Source: Nitrospirota bacterium
GTDB lineage: Bacteria; Nitrospirota; Thermodesulfovibrionia; Thermodesulfovibrionales; UBA1546
Direction: 5' to 3'
DNA length: 64,000 bases
NCBI GenBank assembly: GCA_009773185.1
Contig: WPIF01000008.1
Coordinates: 79,235-143,234, forward strand
Shown: piece by piece, positions 7,374 to 15,798 of the stretch
Position numbering within the stretch: the first letter of the stretch is position 1
Layout of the letters: each line of letters opens with the position of its first letter
The notes under the pieces: generated by a model
Databases searched by the model: none
Seen by the model: the letters and a program-made list of their open reading frames with translations, nothing else
What the model was told of the DNA's origin: nothing
Made by a program: the position numbers and the translations under genes

Positions 7374-9503
7374 ATGCCCTTGAGAATTATTGCAGCTATT
7401 CTGGTTGTTTTCCTGCTTGGCTCATGTGCGCCAAGGCAGGCAACAAAAGAGGAGGCGAAAGAGACAGGCCTGGCCCTGTTGCCTTCTGAAGATATTAAAT
7501 TGCCCGAACTTCCGGAGAAACCCCCGGAGGCTAAAGAGACAAAAAAAGTTGAAGGCATCAGGGTTGAGAAAGAGGCAGAGGAAAAATATGTAATATTGAA
7601 TTTTGACGGGGCTGATATAGAGACCGTTATATCCACTATCGGAGAGCTTCTTAATATTAACTACATAATCGGAGCAGGAGTTTCAGGGAAGGTCACTATC
7701 CAGTCTTACAGGAAATTTCCTGTTAAAGACCTTTTCCAGATATTCCAGACCATCCTTGAGGTGAACGGGCTTACTGCAGTCAAGGACGGAACGCTTTACA
7801 GGATTGTGCCCATAGATACGGCAAAACAGCAGCCTGTGTCTGTTCAGATAGGCAAGGATGTTAAGTTGCAGCTTGATTCGAGCTTTATAACGCAGATAAT
7901 ACCATTGGAATATGTTAAGGCAAATGATATCGTTAACGTCCTCAGGAACCTGATGCCCCGCGGCACTGACCTTACTGTATATGAGCCGACCAATCTTCTG
8001 ATAGTTACCGCCCCTCCTGCGGGAATTGTCAAATTCATGAAAGTGCTCGAGGCCCTTGACATATCATCTGTGGACCGCGAGTCCATAAGGACCTTTGTTT
8101 ATTATGTTGAGAACGGAGAGGCCAAGAAGCTTGCAGAGATATTGAAAAACCTGTATGCAGAAAAGAAAGACAGGTCAGCTTCTCCAAGGCTGACTTCTCC
8201 GCTTCCGGGCCTGCCCAAAGGCACTGTAACTACTGCTGCGGCAGAAGGACTGCCCGGGGAGGTTGAAGGCGAGATAACCATTACTGCTTATGAAGATATA
8301 AACGGCATTGTTATCAAAACTAATTCCAGGAGTTATCTTGCCATACTTGAGGTTCTGAAAAAACTTGACGTTCCCGTAAAACAGGTTTTGATAGAGGTGC
8401 TGATAGCAGAGGTAACCTTAACTGATAATACAAATCTGGGACTTGAATGGATGTTGAAGACGGGCCTTCATGCCGAGGGACAGAAACTTACAACGTTAGG
8501 CGGATATGAGACGGGTCTTACTGATGCTGTTTTCCCTGGCAGTGTTACCGGCGGCAACACAAGCATTGGAACCGCGATTTCGACAGTTCCTACCGGCAAC
8601 CCTTTTGCCTCTGTCATCAAGACCGAAAAGTTCGGGGCCATACTGACGGCATTTGCAGGAATTGGAAAACTTAATGTCCTTGCAAGCCCGCACATACTTG
8701 CGATGGATAATAAAGAAGCGAATATACAGATAGGCGATGAGGTGCCTATAGCCACGGGGCTGAACCAGCAACCCTCTACCAGCACTGGCTCGACTACTCT
8801 TGTTTCATCAGGACAGATTCAGTATAAAACAGTGGGAACCCTTTTGACTGTGAAGCCTCACATAACAGAAAAAAATCGTGTTACTCTCGAAATAACCCAG
8901 GAGGTAAGCCAGCTTGGCGCTGAAGTACAGGTTGCGGGACAGAAGTTTCAGGGGTTTAACACAAGAAAAGCAAAAACCAGTGCTGTTGTTCAAAGCGGGC
9001 ACACGCTTGTTCTGGGCGGCTTAATAAGGGAATCAAATAGTTATGGGAGGTCAGGAATCCCATGGCTCAGCAAGATACCAGTAATTGGCTATTTGTTTGG
9101 AACAACAAGCGACGCATACAGCAAGACAGAGCTGCTGGTAATGGTGACGCCTCATGTTATAAACAATCAGGAGGAGGCAGATGCTGTTACCAGGGAATTT
9201 CAGGATAAGGTAAAGACAATCAAAGAGAGGCTTGAAAAAAATAAACCTGAGGATGAGGCATCAAGCGCTAAACCTGAGGCGTCAAACATAAAAAATATCG
9301 TAACAGTTGCAGTTGAAAAGGACACGCCTTTGATAGAGCTTATCGAGGCACATGGCTATGCCCTGAGGGATGAAGATTTGAATGTTTTTTTAAGCGAGTT
9401 TATTGCTTTGAATGAAGACATAAAGAGCATTAAGATGATTCCGAAGGGCAGCACAGTCAAGCTGCCTTTAACGCATCTTAAAAAAACAAAAAATAAAAGC
9501 TGA
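7374..9503 (+). CDS. gspD: Type II secretion secretin GspD, lipoprotein
   Basis: This 709-residue outer-membrane secretin has a lipoprotein signal with lipobox LLGSC (Cys18). N0/N1 domains begin with ILNFDGADIETVISTIGEL and include IIPLEYVKANDIVNVL; further N domains and a Ser/Pro-rich insertion follow. The secretin core has VKQVLIEVLIAEVTL and SGIPWLSKIPVIGYLFG. A tail of about 100 residues beyond the core ends with a LysM-like stretch (IPKGSTVKLP), unlike a standard pilotin-binding S-domain. It forms the exit pore for folded exoproteins. The gene is the last of the K-L-M-C-D run. Confidence 0.95.
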   Translation: MPLRIIAAILVVFLLGSCAPRQATKEEAKETGLALLPSEDIKLPELPEKPPEAKETKKVEGIRVEKEAEEKYVILNFDGADIETVISTIGELLNINYIIGAGVSGKVTIQSYRKFPVKDLFQIFQTILEVNGLTAVKDGTLYRIVPIDTAKQQPVSVQIGKDVKLQLDSSFITQIIPLEYVKANDIVNVLRNLMPRGTDLTVYEPTNLLIVTAPPAGIVKFMKVLEALDISSVDRESIRTFVYYVENGEAKKLAEILKNLYAEKKDRSASPRLTSPLPGLPKGTVTTAAAEGLPGEVEGEITITAYEDINGIVIKTNSRSYLAILEVLKKLDVPVKQVLIEVLIAEVTLTDNTNLGLEWMLKTGLHAEGQKLTTLGGYETGLTDAVFPGSVTGGNTSIGTAISTVPTGNPFASVIKTEKFGAILTAFAGIGKLNVLASPHILAMDNKEANIQIGDEVPIATGLNQQPSTSTGSTTLVSSGQIQYKTVGTLLTVKPHITEKNRVTLEITQEVSQLGAEVQVAGQKFQGFNTRKAKTSAVVQSGHTLVLGGLIRESNSYGRSGIPWLSKIPVIGYLFGTTSDAYSKTELLVMVTPHVINNQEEADAVTREFQDKVKTIKERLEKNKPEDEASSAKPEASNIKNIVTVAVEKDTPLIELIEAHGYALRDEDLNVFLSEFIALNEDIKSIKMIPKGSTVKLPLTHLKKTKNKS

Positions 9504-9538
9504 AATTTACGACTCTATAGAGAAGGGAGGTGAATAAC

Positions 9539-9931
9539 ATGAGTATGCCATTGATGAGACATATATCATGGTATTTGATCATTGCAATGTTCATAATCGG
9601 AATTACGCCGAAGGCTGATGCAGGCCTTGCGCCGTCAGCGATGATTGCCATGTCGCAGGCAGACAGGCCTGCTGACCTTGAAAAGATTCAGAAAGTCATT
9701 GAGCTGAAGATGGTCAGCGAAAGGCTTGAGAAATTCGGCCTTACTCAGGATGAGATACAGGCCAGGCTGGGCAATCTCAGCGACCAGCAGATACACAAAT
9801 TAGCCCTTCAGATAGATGACATAAAGGTCGGAGGCGATGCGCTGGGAGTGATAATCGCATTACTCGTAATAGCTATACTCGTTGTCGTGCTGCTTCAACT
9901 TACCGGCCAGAGAGTTATAGTAACAAAATGA
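9539..9931 (+). CDS. PA2779-family small membrane protein
   Basis: I chose ATG 9539 because GGGAGG sits eight bases upstream; an in-frame GTG at 9530 lies inside that ribosome site. The 130-residue product has an N-terminal signal or membrane segment, a helical middle (IQKVIELKMVSERLEKFGLTQDEIQARLGNLSDQQ) and a C-terminal membrane helix (LGVIIALLVIAILVVVLLQL). This is the layout of the PA2779 family, whose function is unknown and which is typically encoded beside a C39-like peptidase, as here. The four-base overlap with the next gene implies coupling. Confidence 0.8.
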   Translation: MSMPLMRHISWYLIIAMFIIGITPKADAGLAPSAMIAMSQADRPADLEKIQKVIELKMVSERLEKFGLTQDEIQARLGNLSDQQIHKLALQIDDIKVGGDALGVIIALLVIAILVVVLLQLTGQRVIVTK

Positions 9932-10557
9932 TAAGAAGTTATAAGTGGGAAGTAGGAAGTGGGAAATTAAAATTTCACTTCTTGCTTCTCACTGTATACT
10001 TTTTAGTTTCCTGTGCTGCCATCAATACCGTTCCTGAATCCGCGCAGAATCGCATAATCCCTGAAGTTCCTTTTTTTGCACAGGAGGCATATCAATGCGG
10101 CCCTGCATCCCTCGCCGGGGTAATGAACTACTGGAATGCCGGCATAACCCCTGATGAAATTGCAAAGGAGATATACAGTAAGCCTGCCGGAGGCACCCTT
10201 GACCTTGATATGATTATTTTTCCCCAAAGGAAAGGGATGCTTGCAGAGCAGTACTCAGGAGGAATGGACGACCTAAGGAAAAATATAGATACAGGCTATC
10301 CGCTTGTAGTGCTGGTTGATTACGGTTTTTGGGTCTTGCAGTCAAATCATTTTATGGTTATTATCGGATATAATGAACGCGGCGTCATAGCAAATTCAGG
10401 AAAAGAAAAGGCCGTGTTTATTGCAGAAAAAGATTTTTTAAAAACATGGGAAAGGACAAAATTCTGGACGCTTTTAATAAAACAGAAGCCAGAAAACAGA
10501 AGTCAGTCGGAGCGACCCTCGGCGGAGACCCGCATCGGGAAGTCAGAAGAAAAATGA
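9928..10557 (+). CDS. PA2778-family C39-like cysteine peptidase, lipoprotein
   Basis: The 209-residue product has a lipoprotein signal ending FLVSC. The papain-like core shows YQCGPASLAGVMNYW (catalytic Cys) and NHFMVIIGY (catalytic His), with IANSG as the likely third site. In the PA2778 family the peptidase is usually fused to TPR repeats; here the TPR part is a separate gene starting on this gene's stop codon. The basic N-terminal region is encoded by heptamer repeats (9936-9963), as is part of the C-terminal tail (10483-10510). The substrate is unknown. Confidence 0.85.
   Translation: MIRSYKWEVGSGKLKFHFLLLTVYFLVSCAAINTVPESAQNRIIPEVPFFAQEAYQCGPASLAGVMNYWNAGITPDEIAKEIYSKPAGGTLDLDMIIFPQRKGMLAEQYSGGMDDLRKNIDTGYPLVVLVDYGFWVLQSNHFMVIIGYNERGVIANSGKEKAVFIAEKDFLKTWERTKFWTLLIKQKPENRSQSERPSAETRIGKSEEK
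9936..9963 (+). repeat. Heptamer array, four AAGTGGG-type units
   Basis: The units are AAGTTAT, AAGTGGG, AAGTAGG and AAGTGGG in exact 7-bp phase. They lie inside the start of the C39-peptidase gene and encode the basic part of its signal peptide. Confidence 0.7.
10483..10510 (+). repeat. Heptamer array, four CAGAAGT-type units
   Basis: The units CAGAAGC, CAGAAAA, CAGAAGT and CAGTCGG are in 7-bp phase and encode the C-terminal tail of the C39-peptidase. A GC-rich stretch with dyad character follows to about 10545. Confidence 0.6.
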
Positions 10558-11015
10558 AAAATTTGTATTATGTATTCTGCATTCTGTATTCTGTATTCTT
10601 GGCTTCTTGTTCTTTGCCCCGTATTATCATCCTCGAAGACCCCCTGACTCCCGAGGAACATATAAACCTTGGAGTTGCTTACGAGAAAAAAGGAGAGCTT
10701 GACAATGCCCTGAAGGAATATAAAGAGGCGTCAGGGAAACTTCCTTCTGCATATCTCTACATCGGCAATATATATTTTCAGAAGAACGAGTTTAATGAGG
10801 CTGAAAGATATTACAGGAAAGCGATAAAAAAAGATTCCAAAAACGCAGACGCGTATAATAACCTTGCGTGGCTTTATTACACAAAAAAAGAAAATCTTGA
10901 TGAGGCTGAGTCTCTGGCATTAAAGGCTATTGAGCTTAATCCCTTGAAAAAAGAGACATATCAGGATACGCTTGAGAAGACAAGAGTGCTTAAGGGCCAG
11001 AAGGCTAAGGATTAA
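10554..11015 (+). CDS. TPR lipoprotein (PA2778 TPR half)
   Basis: I chose ATG 10554 because it overlaps the upstream stop by four bases and opens a clean lipoprotein signal with lipobox FLASC. An upstream in-frame start at 10446 would bury that signal. The mature part has TPR units: EEHINLGVAYEKKGELDNALKEY, SAYLYIGNIYFQKNEFNEAERYY and ADAYNNLAWLYYTKKENLDEAE. It probably forms a partner scaffold for the peptidase. Most of the hydrophobic core of the signal peptide is encoded by the heptamer array 10564-10598. Confidence 0.85.
   Translation: MKNLYYVFCILYSVFLASCSLPRIIILEDPLTPEEHINLGVAYEKKGELDNALKEYKEASGKLPSAYLYIGNIYFQKNEFNEAERYYRKAIKKDSKNADAYNNLAWLYYTKKENLDEAESLALKAIELNPLKKETYQDTLEKTRVLKGQKAKD
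10564..10598 (+). repeat. Heptamer array, five TGTATTC-type units
   Basis: The units TGTATTA, TGTATTC, TGCATTC, TGTATTC and TGTATTC are in exact 7-bp phase. Translated, they give the Leu/Tyr/Val/Phe-rich signal-peptide core of the TPR lipoprotein. Confidence 0.75.
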
Positions 11016-11020
11016 TTATT

Positions 11021-11428
11021 ATGCAGGATGAATTTTATATTCCCAAAGATATTTTTGACGAGATGATTTCGCATTGCAAAGAGGCATGCCCCAATGAGGC
11101 ATGCGGCATACTTGCAGGGAAAGAAAACAAAGCCTCAAAGATTTACAAAATGGCCAACATCGAAAAATCTCCCGTAAGTTATTTTATGGACTCGAAAGAG
11201 CAGTTTAAGGCCATGAAAGACATCAGGGAAAACAATCTGAAGATGCTTGCAATCTTCCATTCCCATCCATCCTCGCAGGCTTATCCGTCTGCAAAAGATT
11301 TAAACCTTGCATTCTATGAGGACTCCATCTACATTATAGTGAGTCTGATGGAAAAAGAACCGGCAGCGAAAGGGTTTTTAATAAAGGGAGGGAAGATAAA
11401 AGAAGTCGCTATAGCTGTGAAAGAATAA
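11021..11428 (+). CDS. JAMM/MPN+ metallopeptidase (Mec-type)
   Basis: This 135-residue zinc peptidase of the M67 family has an intact motif: Glu26 (NEACGILAG), His80 and His82 (HSHP) and Asp93 (PSAKD), spaced as HxH-x10-D with SxxD. Bacterial stand-alone JAMM proteins of this size (Mec+ in Mycobacterium, HcyD in Wolinella) trim or release products from ubiquitin-like sulfur carriers. Here it lies just upstream of an operon containing a MoaD/ThiS-like protein with residues after its diglycine and a cysteine synthase, which supports the same role. It is likely cytoplasmic. Confidence 0.9.
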   Translation: MQDEFYIPKDIFDEMISHCKEACPNEACGILAGKENKASKIYKMANIEKSPVSYFMDSKEQFKAMKDIRENNLKMLAIFHSHPSSQAYPSAKDLNLAFYEDSIYIIVSLMEKEPAAKGFLIKGGKIKEVAIAVKE

Positions 11429-11515
11429 AGCCGGCCTGACAAAATTCCTATTTTAATTTTCATCCAGTTTAGAGTAAAATATTACTCATTTTTCAATTGC
11501 AAGAAGGAGGTGTTT

Positions 11516-12754
11516 ATGGGATATGTAAACGGTCTTAAGTGCAGAGAATGCGGCAGGGAATATCCTGTTGATCCAATATATGTCTGTGAATTCTGCTTCG
11601 GGCCACTGGAAGTTGTTTATGATTATAAGAAAATAAAGAAAGTGCTGACCAGAAAGAGTATTAAGGCAAGGGAAGAGAACCTCTGGCGCTATAAAGAACT
11701 TCTGCCTATTGACGGAGAACCGCAGGTAGGCCTTGAATCAGGTTTTACGCCTTTGATAAAGGCAGACAACCTTGCAAGGGAACTCGGGGTAAAAGAATTA
11801 TACATAAAGGACGATACTGTTGCCCATCCGACCCTCTCATTCAAGGACAGGGTTGTTGCAGTTGCTCTTACAAAGGCAAAGGAATTCGGGTTTGATACAG
11901 TTGCATGCGCCTCTACCGGAAACCTTGCCCATTCTGTTTCTGCTCACGGAGCAAAGGCAGGCTTCAAGAGATTTGTCTTTATACCTGCAACGCTTGAGGC
12001 AAGCAAGATAGTCGCGTCATTGGTTTATGAACCTAACCTGGTTGCTGTTGACGGCAATTATGATGAGGTAAACAGGCTTTGCAGCGAGATAGCAAATAAG
12101 TATAAATGGGCCTTTGTGAACATAAACATAAGGCCGTTCTATGCAGAAGGCTCAAAGACGCAGGGCTTTGAGATTATCGAGCAGTTAGGCTGGAAGGCCC
12201 CTGACAATGTGGTCGTGCCCTGTGCAAGCGGCTCATTGCTGACAAAGGTGTGGAAGTCGTTTAAGGAATTTAAAACCATAGGCATAATAAAGGAATTAAA
12301 TACAAAGGTCTTTGCTGCCCAGGCTACGGGATGTTCTCCAATAGCAGCTGCAATAAAGACAGGCACTGATGTGATAAGGCCTGTAAAGCCGAATACCGTT
12401 GCCAAGTCTCTTGCAATCGGTAATCCGGCAGACGGGTTTTATGCCATTCAGGTTGTGAAGGAAACAGGCGGATATGCCGAGGATGTCTCTGACGAAGAGA
12501 TTATCGAGGGAATAAAAATGCTTGCCAGGACAGAGGGCATATTTGCAGAGACTGCAGGAGGTGTTACGCTTGCATGTACAAAAAAGCTTATTGAGTCCGG
12601 CAAGATTAACAACGATGAGACTACTGTGATGTGTATAACAGGAAACGGGCTTAAGACGCAGGAGGCATTGAGCGGGCATACAGCGTCGCCGCATTTTATA
12701 AAACCAAATCTGGCATCTTTTGAAGAAGTGCTGAAAAAAATAGGAGGTAAATAA
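11516..12754 (+). CDS. thrC: Threonine synthase with zinc-ribbon N-terminus
   Basis: I chose ATG 11516, five bases after AAGGAGG. This 412-residue PLP enzyme of the threonine-synthase family begins with a four-cysteine ribbon (CRECG, CEFCFG at residues ~9-30). The PLP-lysine motif is PTLSFKDRV and the phosphate loop includes CASTGN. It converts O-phosphohomoserine to threonine. A second copy lies 1.6 kb downstream. This copy is directly coupled (TAATG) to a sulfur-carrier gene, so a sulfhydrylase-like role is possible but unproven. Confidence 0.9.
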   Translation: MGYVNGLKCRECGREYPVDPIYVCEFCFGPLEVVYDYKKIKKVLTRKSIKAREENLWRYKELLPIDGEPQVGLESGFTPLIKADNLARELGVKELYIKDDTVAHPTLSFKDRVVAVALTKAKEFGFDTVACASTGNLAHSVSAHGAKAGFKRFVFIPATLEASKIVASLVYEPNLVAVDGNYDEVNRLCSEIANKYKWAFVNINIRPFYAEGSKTQGFEIIEQLGWKAPDNVVVPCASGSLLTKVWKSFKEFKTIGIIKELNTKVFAAQATGCSPIAAAIKTGTDVIRPVKPNTVAKSLAIGNPADGFYAIQVVKETGGYAEDVSDEEIIEGIKMLARTEGIFAETAGGVTLACTKKLIESGKINNDETTVMCITGNGLKTQEALSGHTASPHFIKPNLASFEEVLKKIGGK

Positions 12755-13038
12755 TGGCAGTAAAAGTCAGAATTCCGACACCGCTTCAGAGGTTAACGCA
12801 GGGCAAGGAAGAGGTGGATGGCGTGTCAGGCACAATAATGAATCTTGTTGCCGACCTTGACAAGAGATTTCCCGGCATAGCCGAGAGAATATCAGACGGG
12901 GGCAAGATAAGGAGATTCGTTAATATCTATGTTAATGAAGAGGACATAAGGTTTCTGAAGGCAGAGGACACAACAGTTAAGGACGGAGATGAAGTTTCCA
13001 TCGTCCCTGCTATTGCAGGAGGAGAGAAAGCGTTATAG
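12754..13038 (+). CDS. MoaD/ThiS-family sulfur carrier with residues after GG
   Basis: This 94-residue ubiquitin-fold protein starts on the thrC stop (TAATG). It has MoaD/ThiS features (VKVRIPTPLQRLTQGKEEV, a middle FVNIYVNEEDIRFL, and DGDEVSIVPAIAGG). The diglycine is residues 89-90 and four residues (EKAL) follow, so activation would need trimming, possibly by the JAMM peptidase encoded upstream. Comparable carriers (CysO, HcyS) donate sulfide for cysteine or homocysteine synthesis. The last codons and stop lie in an octamer repeat, so the tail might instead be a by-product of repeat growth. Confidence 0.88.
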   Translation: MAVKVRIPTPLQRLTQGKEEVDGVSGTIMNLVADLDKRFPGIAERISDGGKIRRFVNIYVNEEDIRFLKAEDTTVKDGDEVSIVPAIAGGEKAL

Positions 13039-13053
13039 CGTTATAGACGCAAT
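13029..13053 (+). repeat. Octamer repeat AGCGTTAT at carrier 3' end
   Basis: Two exact AGCGTTAT units (13029-13036, 13037-13044) are followed by a degenerate inverted continuation. They supply the Ala-Leu-stop codons of the MoaD-like gene. Confidence 0.55.
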
Positions 13054-13077
13054 AACGTATTTTATGAAGGAGGACTT

Positions 13078-13314
13078 ATGAAGAAGCGCATAAAATTGAC
13101 CTTTCCACAGCGTCTTATCAAAGAGCCTGTTATATTTACAATGGCCAGGGAACACAATGTGATGCCTAATATCAGGCGGGCCAGGGTTACAGAGACAGTC
13201 GGAGAGATGGTTCTTGAGCTTGAGGGGACAGAAGAAAATCTTGAAAAAGGCATAAAATTCCTGAGAGAGCAGGGTGTAGATGTGGAACTTGTGGAAGGAG
13301 ACATCATAGAGTAA
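13078..13314 (+). CDS. NIL-domain protein
   Basis: This 78-residue ACT-like NIL-domain protein (RIKLTFPQRLIKEPVIFTMAREHNVMPNIRRARV, then GEMVLELEG) is preceded by AAGGAGG at a good distance. NIL domains occur in the MetN transporter ATPase and in ferredoxins linked to homocysteine synthesis from aspartate semialdehyde. Its place between a sulfur carrier and threonine synthase supports a role in sulfur amino-acid metabolism, as sensor or accessory protein. No iron-sulfur cysteines are present, unlike the archaeal NIL-ferredoxin. Confidence 0.85.
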   Translation: MKKRIKLTFPQRLIKEPVIFTMAREHNVMPNIRRARVTETVGEMVLELEGTEENLEKGIKFLREQGVDVELVEGDIIE

Positions 13315-13392
13315 AGTGTTATTGAGTTATGGCGTTTTGAGTTTATAAAAGAATATTTTGCGCTATAACACTGAATACCCAACACTATAACA
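13315..13392. repeat. Octamer-phased dyad between NIL gene and thrC2
   Basis: Four 8-bp units (AGTGTTAT, TGAGTTAT, GGCGTTTT, GAGTTTAT), a 14-base spacer and four 8-bp units partly complementary to them. The outer arms AGTGTTAT (13315-13322) and ATAACACT (13365-13372) pair perfectly. It could act as an RNA hairpin inside the operon. Confidence 0.5.
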
Positions 13393-13400
13393 GAGGATTT

Positions 13401-14489
13401 ATGACGATTGAAATTGATAAAAGTTCAAAAAAAATATGGAAGGGAATAATAGAAGAATACAGGGAGTTTCTTCCGGTTGGAAATGAAACTCCGGTTGTAA
13501 CACTGAATGAGGGGAATACTCCACTTATAAAGGCAGTGAACCTGAAAAAACATGGCCTTGACCTTGAGATTTATTTCAAGTTCGAGGGCGCCAACCCGAC
13601 AGGCTCATTCAAAGACAGGGGCATGACGCTTGCCTTATCAAAGGCTGTTGAGGCCGGGTCAAAGGCAGTAATATGTGCATCAACCGGAAATACATCTGCC
13701 TCTGCCGCAGCTTATGCAGCAAGGGCCAATATAAAGGCAATAGTTCTTATTCCGCAGGGAAAGATTGCCCTTGGCAAACTGGCCCAGGCTCTGGTGCACG
13801 GAGCATATGTGCTTCAGGTAGAGGGCAATTTTGACGAAGCGCTTAACATAGTCAAAATACTTGTTGAAAAACATCCGATAACGCTTGTTAACTCAATTAA
13901 TCCTTTCAGGCTGGAAGGCCAGAAATCAGCTGCCTTTGAGGTATGTGACCAGCTTGGCTTTACACCGAAATATCATGCGCTGCCAGTTGGCAATGCAGGT
14001 AATGTTACTGCTTACTGGAAGGGCTACAAGGAATATCACAAAAAAGGCAGGTCTGCATCTCTGCCTGTTATGCTGGGTTTTCAGGCAGCAGGCGCTGCGC
14101 CGATTGTTCTGGGCCATAGGGTAGAAAAGCCTGAGACAATAGCCACTGCAATAAGAATCGGCAACCCTGCAAGCTGGAAAGGCGCATTAGCTGCAAGGGA
14201 TGAATCAGGCGGAAGGATAGAGGCTGTAACAGACGAGGAGATACTGAAGGCCTACAGCCTTATTGCATCAACAGAAGGGATATTCTGTGAACCCGCATCT
14301 GCCGCGTCTCTGGCAGGTGTGATAAAGTTAAATAAAGAGGGTTATTTCAATGCAGGAGACACTGTAGTTTGCACCTTGACAGGCCACGGGCTTAAGGACC
14401 CTGATACAGTGTTCAGGGCTTCAAAAGAACCAATAAAGGTTAAAGCGGATACAGGCGAAGTAGAGAAGGCATTGGAAGGGATTATCTAA
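13401..14489 (+). CDS. thrC: Threonine synthase, second copy
   Basis: This 362-residue PLP enzyme lacks the zinc ribbon of the first copy. The motifs are [12 protein letters not shown], the PLP-lysine segment [31 protein letters not shown] and the C-terminal [11 protein letters not shown]. This is the canonical bacterial threonine synthase type, so it is probably the housekeeping enzyme while the first copy may be specialised. It is followed by the ApgM-type gene and aspartokinase, other steps of the aspartate pathway. Confidence 0.92.
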   Translation: MTIEIDKSSKKIWKGIIEEYREFLPVGNETPVVTLNEGNTPLIKAVNLKKHGLDLEIYFKFEGANPTGSFKDRGMTLALSKAVEAGSKAVICASTGNTSASAAAYAARANIKAIVLIPQGKIALGKLAQALVHGAYVLQVEGNFDEALNIVKILVEKHPITLVNSINPFRLEGQKSAAFEVCDQLGFTPKYHALPVGNAGNVTAYWKGYKEYHKKGRSASLPVMLGFQAAGAAPIVLGHRVEKPETIATAIRIGNPASWKGALAARDESGGRIEAVTDEEILKAYSLIASTEGIFCEPASAASLAGVIKLNKEGYFNAGDTVVCTLTGHGLKDPDTVFRASKEPIKVKADTGEVEKALEGII

Positions 14490-14491
14490 TC

Positions 14492-14561
14492 AGGATGCAG
14501 GATACAGGATACAGGATGCAGGCTTTGATCATGTATCATGAATCGTGCATCATTTATCGAG
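14492..14561 (+). repeat. Heptamer array, ten units, between thrC and apgM
   Basis: Ten consecutive 7-bp units in one phase: AGGATGC, AGGATAC, AGGATAC, AGGATGC, AGGCTTT, GATCATG, TATCATG, AATCGTG, CATCATT, TATCGAG. The second half is roughly complementary in content to the first (GGATRC against GYATCC-like units), so the array may fold. It fills nearly the whole gap between the two genes. Confidence 0.75.
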
Positions 14562-14580
14562 TGAAATAAAAGAAGGATTA

Positions 14581-15798
14581 TTGAAATACATAGTTATCAT
14601 AGGCGACGGAATGGCTGACAGGCCAATAAAAGAACTGGGGGGGAAGACCCCTTTGCAGGCAGCATTCACGCCTAACATGGATAAGCTTGCCGGCGAGGGA
14701 ATTATCGGCAGGGTCCGGACAGTGCCGGAAGGCCTTCATCCAGGCTCTGATGTTGCCAATTTGAGCATACTCGGGTATGACCCGCGGAAGTTTTATACCG
14801 GCAGGGCGCCGCTGGAAGCAGCAAGTATAGGGATTGCTCTTAAGGATAATGATGTTGCTTTCAGGTGCAACCTTGTTACTCTCAAATTCAATAAGGACAA
14901 GACACAGGCAGTTATGTATGACTACAGCGGAGGCCATATTTCAACAGAAGAGGCCGGCCTGCTTATAAAAGATATAGACAGGGACCTCAGCACTGAAAAG
15001 ATAAAATTTTACAGAGGAGTGAGTTACAGGCACCTGATGGTATGGTCGGGCGGCGAGTCAGAAATAGAATGCGCTCCTCCCCATGACATATTGGGGAAAG
15101 ATATAGCTGATTACCTGCCTGTCGGCGCAGGAGAAGAAACCATCAGGGAGCTGATGATAAATTCTGTTGATATTCTTGAAAGCCACGAGGTAAACAGGGA
15201 GCGGAGAGGCAAAGGCAAGAACTCTGCAAACAGCATCTGGCTCTGGGGACAGGGCAAGAAACCAAGATTGTCAAAGTTCAGGGAAAGATATTCCATTGAC
15301 GGCGCTCTGGTTTCAGCAGTTGACCTTACAAAAGGGCTTGGCATTTATGCGGGCTTTGAAATACTGCAGGTTCCCGGCATTACAGGCTGGCTTGACACCA
15401 ATTATGTTGGTAAGGCAGAGGCAGCATTGAAAGCGCTTGAAAAAGTTGATTTTGTTTATATACATGTAGAGGCGCCTGATGAAGCAGGGCACTCCGGAAA
15501 TTATAAGGATAAGATTAAGGCAATAGAGGATTTTGACGCTCTGGTTGTCGGCACTGTTATGAAAGGGATGGAGAAATTTAAAGAATACAGAATTTTACTT
15601 ATGCCTGACCATGCAACACCGATAGAGCTAAGGACACATACTGCTGAGCCTGTGCCTTTTGTTATTTTCGACAGCAGATACAAAAAGAAGTATGAAGGCA
15701 TTAGTTATGACGAATCCATTACAAAGAGAAAAAATATAGTTGTGATTGAAGAAGGGTATAAGCTTATGGATTATTTTATCAAGGGGGTTCAGAAGTAA
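14581..15798 (+). CDS. apgM: ApgM-type phosphoglycerate mutase; candidate homoserine kinase analogue
   Basis: I chose TTG 14581 ([15 protein letters not shown]), with AGAAGGA just upstream; further-upstream starts run into the heptamer array. The 405-residue protein is an alkaline-phosphatase-fold, cofactor-independent mutase of the archaeal type ([34 protein letters not shown], the metal-binding [20 protein letters not shown]). In bacteria this family is often found beside thrC and lysC where a classical thrB is missing and has been proposed to make phosphohomoserine. The context fits, since no thrB is present here, but the activity is inference. Confidence 0.88.
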   Translation: MKYIVIIGDGMADRPIKELGGKTPLQAAFTPNMDKLAGEGIIGRVRTVPEGLHPGSDVANLSILGYDPRKFYTGRAPLEAASIGIALKDNDVAFRCNLVTLKFNKDKTQAVMYDYSGGHISTEEAGLLIKDIDRDLSTEKIKFYRGVSYRHLMVWSGGESEIECAPPHDILGKDIADYLPVGAGEETIRELMINSVDILESHEVNRERRGKGKNSANSIWLWGQGKKPRLSKFRERYSIDGALVSAVDLTKGLGIYAGFEILQVPGITGWLDTNYVGKAEAALKALEKVDFVYIHVEAPDEAGHSGNYKDKIKAIEDFDALVVGTVMKGMEKFKEYRILLMPDHATPIELRTHTAEPVPFVIFDSRYKKKYEGISYDESITKRKNIVVIEEGYKLMDYFIKGVQK

